This document shows, in pieces, positions 59,557 through 64,000 of a DNA stretch of 64,000 bases. The position numbers were made by a program, and so were the translations under genes. The stretch's first letter is position 1; the number at the start of each line of letters is the position of its first letter. This DNA is from SHYR01 sp036013055. GTDB lineage: Bacteria; Chloroflexota; Dehalococcoidia; UBA2979. The notes beneath the pieces were generated by a model. It had not been told where the DNA came from, did no database searches, and worked only from the letters and a program-made list of their open reading frames with translations. The stretch lies in assembly GCA_036013055.1 (NCBI GenBank), contig DASCQM010000015.1, forward strand, positions 105,541 to 169,540, written 5' to 3'.

Positions 59557-59877
59557 CTACTGGATCGGTGATTTCGCGGTTGGCTCTAGGCGCGTCACGT
59601 TGATGGCTTCGCGGTCCATCATCTTCGGGATGAGAGGCGCAATGTTGTCTCGCCAGTGGTCAGATTCGTAGACTGCCGTGTACAGGCGTTCGCGTTCGGC
59701 CTCATCTTCGAAGCGTCGGATCCACACGTAGACCGAGTCGTCGTCCTCACCTGTGAAGCTGCCAAGAACCACCATTCCCTGCGCGACCTGAAAGGGAATG
59801 ACCTCATCCTCCATCAGGCGTACCCAGTTCTCCTGCTGGCCGTCGCGGATCTTGTACTGGCGGAGTTCAAAGAGCAT
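59557..59877 (-). CDS. NIPSNAP-family protein
   Basis: The 106 residues begin MLFELRQYKIRDGQQENWVRLM, the typical NIPSNAP start, with YVWIRRFEDEAERERLYTAVYESDHWRDNI near residues 60-90. It has a dimeric alpha/beta-barrel fold of unknown function, often near catabolic genes. The ATG at 59877 fits homology; the longer open frame reads into the relic upstream. Confidence 0.87.
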   Translation of the reverse strand: MLFELRQYKIRDGQQENWVRLMEDEVIPFQVAQGMVVLGSFTGEDDDSVYVWIRRFEDEAERERLYTAVYESDHWRDNIAPLIPKMMDREAINVTRLEPTAKSPIQ

Positions 59878-60035
59878 TGCGTTCCCCCACTCGGAGTGAT
59901 CTCGTAGTTGATCTGCCTGGTCGATGCCGTCCCAGCGTCTTACTGGGCACGACTCGCTTGATACGATGTGCGCACTGGGCAGCGCAAGCGCGGCGGCAGC
60001 ACGACGGGGTCCGTCTTCACTCCCCTGAGGAAGTC

Positions 60036-60192
60036 GACGAGCAGCAGTGGAGCCGTTAGCGCGGCTACTTTCGAGATCATCCAAGCCGGACGCGCCATCA
60101 CTGTGCGCCACCTTCCTCATGCTATTAACACCGCACGGACGCGCAGAGCGATCGGTGTGGCCCGAACCATCCGATTCTGCGAAGACCTTCAG
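60036..60192 (-). pseudogene. 5'-end relic of a paralogue of the 52.7-53.8 kb metallopeptidase
   Basis: These 157 bases align with 53707-53862 over their whole length at roughly 70-80 percent identity. Read on the minus strand, ATG 60098 gives MARPAWMISKVAALTAPLLL, matching the signal peptide MARPVWVFSTAVALTAPLLL; the frame then runs into unrelated sequence. The homology includes about 95 bases upstream of the ATG. Only the start of the gene remains, next to the NIPSNAP gene and site F. Confidence 0.7.
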
Positions 60193-60202
60193 ACTGTCAG
60201 TG

Positions 60203-60239
60203 TGATGCTCTCAACATAGGAAGTTCCGAGCATCAAACT
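60203..60239. repeat. Site F: TGATGCTC/GAGCATCA inverted pair
   Basis: TGATGCTC (60203-60210) and GAGCATCA (60228-60235) form a perfect 8-bp inverted repeat with a 17-bp spacer; ACT follows as at the other sites. It lies just 3' of the Gfo/Idh gene stop at 60253. Confidence 0.55.
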
Positions 60240-60252
60240 CGGAGCGGACAGT

Positions 60253-61356
60253 TCAATCCGAGAGATTCACGGTCTGCCCGGTTTCGGCCGAGCGCTCGAT
60301 CGCTGCGAGGAGGCAATGGCGCTTCACCGCGACGTCGAAGTCGGGATCGAAGCGATCATCACCGTCAGACGCGTCAGCGAATCTCACATACGAGTGGGCA
60401 ACGTTGAGGGGTGATCCGGGCGGTGTCCCCTCGGGGACCAGCACGTACTCGTCGGACGGTTCGAGTTCGGCGAGTGCCTCTCCGCCGCGGGTTCCGTGCA
60501 GTTGACTCGGACCAATGTTCAAGGATCGGGCGTTCAGGAACAATGCGCCCTCATCGCCAAAGATCTCCAGTCGAGTACCGGTTGGCTGCACTGGCACCGC
60601 GGCCACTTGGATAGCGACTTCCGCTCCGCTCTCAAGTCTCGCCGCGACGGCGATGCTGTCGAGGGAATCAACCGGAATGGCGCCGCCCGTGTCCTCATCG
60701 CGCCACTCGGTGATACGCGTTGTGGCGCGGGCAGAGACCTCGACCACTTCACCGAGAACGAAGCACATGCCATCGATCGCGTGGCCACCGGCGATCGTGA
60801 GGGTGTTCGCGCCGTTGGCTCGCACGGCCTGCCAGCTGCGCCCGGGGCCGCGCTCCAGCACGGCCTGCGTCATCACACTGAGATTCGCGGTCAGTACCTT
60901 GCCGACGTAGCCATCCGAGACGAGGTCACGCGCGTACCGGATCGCCGGATCACTGCGAGCTTGCAGGCCAACGACGGTACGCAGCCCCCGTTCGCGGGCG
61001 AGCCTCGCCATCTCTTCGGCTTCAGCGACGGTGGCCCCAAGCGGCCACTCGCAGAAGACGTCCTTCCCGGCGCGCAATCCTGCCATCACCAGCTCGTGGT
61101 GCAGCGGAACGCGCACGACCACGGCGACCAGGTCGACGTCAGGGTGTTGCACCATGTCGTCGATGTTGTGGAACGCAAGCTCGGCGCCGAATTGCTCGGC
61201 TGAGGCGGTCGCCGTCTCCTCATGGGCGGTACAGACCGCCTTCAGCACGTAGTCCGGCAGTGCGGCTAGCGCCGGTACGTGCGCGTTCGCACCCCAGCCG
61301 CTGCCCCCAGCAGTCACGGTTGCGCCGACGATACCAACGCGGGTCAGATCAGCCAT
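60253..61356 (-). CDS. Gfo/Idh/MocA family oxidoreductase
   Basis: The 367 residues have VGIVGATVTAGGSGWGANAHVPAL at the dinucleotide fold, KAVCTAHEETATASAEQFGAE, AVVVRVPLHHELVMAGLRAGKDVFCEWPLG (EWP at the EKP catalytic position, so Lys is Trp) and a C-terminal beta-sheet domain. Loss of the EKP lysine suggests altered chemistry. Site F lies 14 bp after the stop. The protein resembles UDP-sugar or inositol oxidoreductases in size. Confidence 0.85.
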   Translation of the reverse strand: MADLTRVGIVGATVTAGGSGWGANAHVPALAALPDYVLKAVCTAHEETATASAEQFGAELAFHNIDDMVQHPDVDLVAVVVRVPLHHELVMAGLRAGKDVFCEWPLGATVAEAEEMARLARERGLRTVVGLQARSDPAIRYARDLVSDGYVGKVLTANLSVMTQAVLERGPGRSWQAVRANGANTLTIAGGHAIDGMCFVLGEVVEVSARATTRITEWRDEDTGGAIPVDSLDSIAVAARLESGAEVAIQVAAVPVQPTGTRLEIFGDEGALFLNARSLNIGPSQLHGTRGGEALAELEPSDEYVLVPEGTPPGSPLNVAHSYVRFADASDGDDRFDPDFDVAVKRHCLLAAIERSAETGQTVNLSD

Positions 61357-61540
61357 GAGCGCTCCCTGCTCGTTCCCTGTGCGACTAGTCGCGAGACCCG
61401 TGCGGAGTGGGTCGTCAGTCGGTGCCGCAGGCCGGAGTATAGACTCCGTTGGGACTCATGCACGGCAGCTCTGACCCCCGAATAGGAACGATACCTGCGC
61501 TCCGGGATCCTAGTTCCAACGCGACCACCGGGGGCGAACG

Positions 61541-62053
61541 ATGATCCGTCAGTGCGCAGATAGCGACTTCGACGTCATGCTGGCGATCGTCAATGACGCC
61601 GCTCGTGCGTACAAAGGTGTGATTCCCGACGATCGCTGGCACGACCCGTACATGCCGGAGCGCGAGTTGCGGCATGAGATCGATCACGGCGTCGCCTTCT
61701 GGGGACATGAACATGAAGGCGAACTCCTTGGCGTCATGGGCGTGCAGCCGATCGAGGACGTGACGCTGATCAGGCACGCGTACGTTCGTACGACGGCCCA
61801 GCAGCATGGGATTGGCGGGGGGCTCCTCGACCATCTCTACGCGCAGACATCGGATCCGATGCTCGTCGGCACGTGGGCCGACGCCGATTGGGCGGTCGGG
61901 TTCTACGAGCGGCGAGGATTTCAGGTTGTCTCACCCGAGGAGAAGGATCGCCTGCTGCGGCGTTATTGGTCCGTGCCGGAACGACAGATTGAGACCTCGG
62001 TCGTACTTGCGGACGAGCGGTGGTTCGACGTGCGGAGCATGGCCCGGCGCTGA
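61541..62053 (+). CDS. GNAT family N-acetyltransferase
   Basis: The 170 residues have the GNAT motif A region: LIRHAYVRTTAQQHGIGGGLLDHL (Q/RxxGxG/A pyrophosphate loop), then WADADWAVGFYERRGFQVV (motif B). The N-terminal part (MIRQCADSDFDVMLAIVNDAARAYKGVIP) fits substrate-binding helices of small-molecule acetyltransferases. The acceptor is unknown. It lies divergent from the Gfo/Idh gene. Confidence 0.85.
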   Translation: MIRQCADSDFDVMLAIVNDAARAYKGVIPDDRWHDPYMPERELRHEIDHGVAFWGHEHEGELLGVMGVQPIEDVTLIRHAYVRTTAQQHGIGGGLLDHLYAQTSDPMLVGTWADADWAVGFYERRGFQVVSPEEKDRLLRRYWSVPERQIETSVVLADERWFDVRSMARR

Positions 62054-62134
62054 CGAGGGTCGCAGTGAAGATCCGGGTGACGTCGACGTTTGCCGCGTCG
62101 ATTGCTCGCGGTACGCCGACGGTGCCCGCTCAGC

Positions 62135-63604
62135 TCAGCGGTAGACGAACTCCGGGCCATCGAGGTCGATCGCGGGGATCTCGTCCTTCTCGCGCCAGTA
62201 GTCTTGTGTGTGCTGCCACTCGCGCTTGTCGCCGCGCTTCGGCAGGAGGTCGAGAGCGCGCATCAGGTAGCCGGGGTTGAAGTTCTCCGGGTCGATCCAC
62301 GGCAGCAGTTCCATATCCTCGTCTTCCGGCCGCAGCGCGACATCGACGCGGCGGGCGCCCTTCGCTTCCATGTGCGCCAGCAGGCGGCAAACGAAGTCGG
62401 CGAGCAGTTCGACGCGCAACGTCCAACTGGCGCGGAAGTAGCCGAAGATCCAGAGCAGATTCGGTACGCCGGTGAACATCATGCCGCGATAGTTGACCGT
62501 GTCGGAGAAGACGAGCGGTTTGCCGTCGATCACGATCTCGATGTCCCCGAGCACGCTCATGTTGAAGCCGGTGGCGGTGATGATCAGGTCAGCCGGCAGC
62601 TCTTCGCCGGACTTCAGCAGGATGCCGCCGGGCGTGAACCGCTCGATCTCGTCGGTGACCATCGATGCCTTGCCGGAGGTGATGCCGCTGAAGAGGTCGC
62701 CGTCCGGGACGAAGGCGATGCGCTGCCGCCAGGGCCGGTAGGTCGGGGTAAAGTGCGTCTCCATGTCGTAGTCGTCACCGAGACGGGCGCGTACAGCCTT
62801 CAGCAACTCGCTCTTTACCTTCTCCGGTTCCTCGACCGCTCGACGTGTGAAGACGGATTGGTCGAAGAGGATCTTCCGACGCACGATCTCGTGGATCCAG
62901 TCTTCGTCGATCTCCAGTTCACGGAGCGTCTCGGCGAGATCGTTTCGGTTGCGACCCGGGGAGAAGTACGTCGGCGAGCGTTGCAGCACCGTGACGTGCT
63001 CGCTGTCGCCGGCAATCGCGGGTACGAGGGTGGCCGTCGTCGCGCCCGAGCCGATCACCACAACCTGCTTGCCGGCATAATCGAGGTCTTCCGGCCACGT
63101 CTGCGGGTGCACGATCTCGCCCTCGTAGTCCTCCATGCCAGGCCATTCCGGCGTGTAGCCCTCCGAGTGGCGGTAGTAGCCCTGGCACATCCAGAGGAAG
63201 TTGGCGGTGAAGTGCAGCGGCTCACCGGTGTCGGTGCGCGTGGCGTCGATCGTCCAGCAGTTCTCCTCGCTCGACCACTCTGCCGACGTGATCTTGTGGT
63301 TGTAGCGGATGTACTGAGCGAGGTCGTTCTCTTCGACCACGTCGCCCATGTAGTCGAGTATCTCCTCGGCTGTCGCGATCGGTGCGCCGCGCCACGGCTT
63401 GAAGCGGTAGCCGAAGGTGTGCAGGTCGCTGTCCGAGCGAATGCCGGGATAGCGGTGCATCCACCATGTGCCGCCGAAGCTGTCGAGCGACTCCAGCACG
63501 ACGAAGCTCGTGCCCGGGCGCTGCTTGGTGAGGTGATAAGCTCCGCCGATGCCGGAGATGCCGGCCCCGACGATCAGAACGTCGAAGTGCTCGTTTGTCG
63601 TCAT
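62135..63604 (-). CDS. Flavin-containing monooxygenase, Baeyer-Villiger type
   Basis: The 489 residues have GAGISGIGGAYHL (FAD GxGxxG), the GGTWW segment, and the BVMO fingerprint region YEGEIVHPQTWPEDLDYAGKQVVVIGSGATTATLVPAIA (F/YxGxxxHxxxWP followed by the NADP GxGxxA site, here GSGATT). DLIITATGFNMSVLGDI is the ATG motif of class B monooxygenases. It would oxidise a ketone to an ester or a similar substrate with NADPH and O2. The ATG start is near the SDR relic. Confidence 0.9.
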   Translation of the reverse strand: MTTNEHFDVLIVGAGISGIGGAYHLTKQRPGTSFVVLESLDSFGGTWWMHRYPGIRSDSDLHTFGYRFKPWRGAPIATAEEILDYMGDVVEENDLAQYIRYNHKITSAEWSSEENCWTIDATRTDTGEPLHFTANFLWMCQGYYRHSEGYTPEWPGMEDYEGEIVHPQTWPEDLDYAGKQVVVIGSGATTATLVPAIAGDSEHVTVLQRSPTYFSPGRNRNDLAETLRELEIDEDWIHEIVRRKILFDQSVFTRRAVEEPEKVKSELLKAVRARLGDDYDMETHFTPTYRPWRQRIAFVPDGDLFSGITSGKASMVTDEIERFTPGGILLKSGEELPADLIITATGFNMSVLGDIEIVIDGKPLVFSDTVNYRGMMFTGVPNLLWIFGYFRASWTLRVELLADFVCRLLAHMEAKGARRVDVALRPEDEDMELLPWIDPENFNPGYLMRALDLLPKRGDKREWQHTQDYWREKDEIPAIDLDGPEFVYR

Positions 63605-63664
63605 TCAGATTTACCTTTCACGTCGGAACCGAAGTGTTGCCGGTGGGGTCGCCACGATCCAGAA

Positions 63665-63765
63665 CTAGGCCACGTACCCGCCGTCAACGACCAGGGCGTG
63701 CCCCGTCACGAAGCTCGACGAATCCGACGCGAGGAACGTAGCCACCCCGCCGCAGCATACTGCGC
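63665..63765 (-). pseudogene. C-terminal relic of a short-chain dehydrogenase
   Basis: On the minus strand the 30 codons before TAG (63665-63667) read CGGVATFLASDSSSFVTGHA and LVVDGGYVA, the typical end of classical SDRs (VAFLASDxxxyvTGxxlxvDGG). There is no upstream domain; the sequence soon becomes the terminator region. Confidence 0.7.
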
Positions 63766-63784
63766 TCGCCGGCGACTGATGTGA

Positions 63785-63812
63785 GAAGGGGCGGTCAGAT
63801 GGCCGCCCCTTC
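63785..63812. terminator. Strong GC-rich hairpin, terminator-like
   Basis: GAAGGGGCGG (63785-63794) and CCGCCCCTTC (63803-63812) form a perfect 10-bp stem with an 8-nt loop. Plus-strand CGTGTTTG follows, a weak U tract. It lies 3' of the minus-strand partial gene at the window end and could end transcription in either direction. Confidence 0.7.
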
Positions 63813-63840
63813 GTGTTTGCGTCTCGCCAGAGCGAGAGAG

Positions 63841-64000
63841 CTAGTCGGCGGTGAGCACCAACGTACCCGTGTACGAGAGCGATCCACCGGTGCCATTGAC
63901 GACGAGCGACTTGGCGTTCGTCTGCTTACCCGCGATCCCGTTGACGCCATCCTCGGCAGTGCCGGAGAGCTGGCGGTAGGACTCGACGAGGAGCTGCATC
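63841..64000 (-). CDS. 3' end of an unidentified gene (partial)
   Basis: The minus-strand frame ending at TAG (63841-63843) encodes at least 52 residues: MQLLVESYRQLSGTAEDGVNG, then IAGKQTNAKSLVVNGTGGSL and SYTGTLVLTAD. The first Met may be internal because the frame may continue beyond the window. The Gly/Ser/Thr-rich end looks like a beta-rich surface or structural protein. No family was recognised. A strong terminator lies 28 bp after the stop. Confidence 0.55.
   Translation of the reverse strand, partial: MQLLVESYRQLSGTAEDGVNGIAGKQTNAKSLVVNGTGGSLSYTGTLVLTAD

Overview
The window is dense, high-GC bacterial chromosome with short intergenic gaps, many GTG starts and several 1-4 nt gene overlaps. 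No rRNA or ribosomal-protein gene is present to fix the taxonomy. The gene content suggests a free-living Chloroflexota (Dehalococcoidia/SAR202-like) or, less likely, an actinobacterial lineage: an LLM-type flavin oxidoreductase, menaquinone methyltransferase, NAD-linked formate dehydrogenase, an archaeal-style HerA-NurA-Mre11-Rad50 operon and a UGA-interrupted redoxin. This placement is inference.

Region 1 (1-35.3 kb) looks like ordinary backbone. It starts with the 3' end of an acetyl-CoA carboxylase carboxyltransferase gene. It then has a DinB-like protein, an LLM oxidoreductase, an RG-rich disordered protein and an MFS exporter. Next come a redoxin/DsbD-alpha fusion read through an in-frame UGA (likely selenocysteine), a truncated globin and MenG/UbiE. 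The four-gene DNA-end-processing operon nurA-herA-sbcD-sbcC follows (6.85-13.9 kb). An MBL hydrolase separates it from a three-gene NAD-dependent formate dehydrogenase (14.7-19.5 kb). Further genes are a holin-like membrane protein, a Yip1-type gene with one internal stop, an Eis-like acetyltransferase, a class III aminotransferase, an ABC exporter pair, an enoyl-CoA hydratase, a Gfo/Idh plus ThDP-enzyme pair, recF, a double-VOC protein and a MoxR-type ATPase/VWA pair.

Region 2 (35.3-43.45 kb) is transitional. An XRE regulator, a 3D-domain protein, a GSA-aminomutase-like enzyme, pterin carbinolamine dehydratase, a PAS-LuxR regulator and an alpha/beta hydrolase are mixed with decayed genes (TPR protein, LLM N-terminus, tyrosine integrase C-terminus) and a CotH-like lipoprotein with an 18-bp minisatellite.

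Region 3 (43.45-61.4 kb) is accessory DNA next to tRNA-Arg(TCG). A 49-bp copy of the tRNA 3' half recurs 9 kb downstream with one mismatch. Between the copies lie a SelA-like/amidohydrolase/FGGY-kinase catabolic trio and an operon of two ABC exporter half-transporters plus an APH-fold protein that has lost key catalytic residues. Beyond the second copy, single enzyme genes (metallopeptidase, MDR reductase, SDR, phosphodiesterase, HSL-type esterase, NIPSNAP, Gfo/Idh) are laid out like cassettes. A short repeat matching the tRNA anticodon arm (core GAGCATCAGACT) lies just 3' of four consecutive genes, and one degenerate copy lies inside the island. A relic of the metallopeptidase 5' end near 60.1 kb shows duplication within this zone. 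I read the region as an integration hotspot that has grown by repeated insertion or exchange at tRNA-like sites.

Region 4 (61.4-64 kb) has a GNAT acetyltransferase, a Baeyer-Villiger-type monooxygenase, an SDR 3' relic, a strong hairpin terminator and the 3' end of an unidentified gene.
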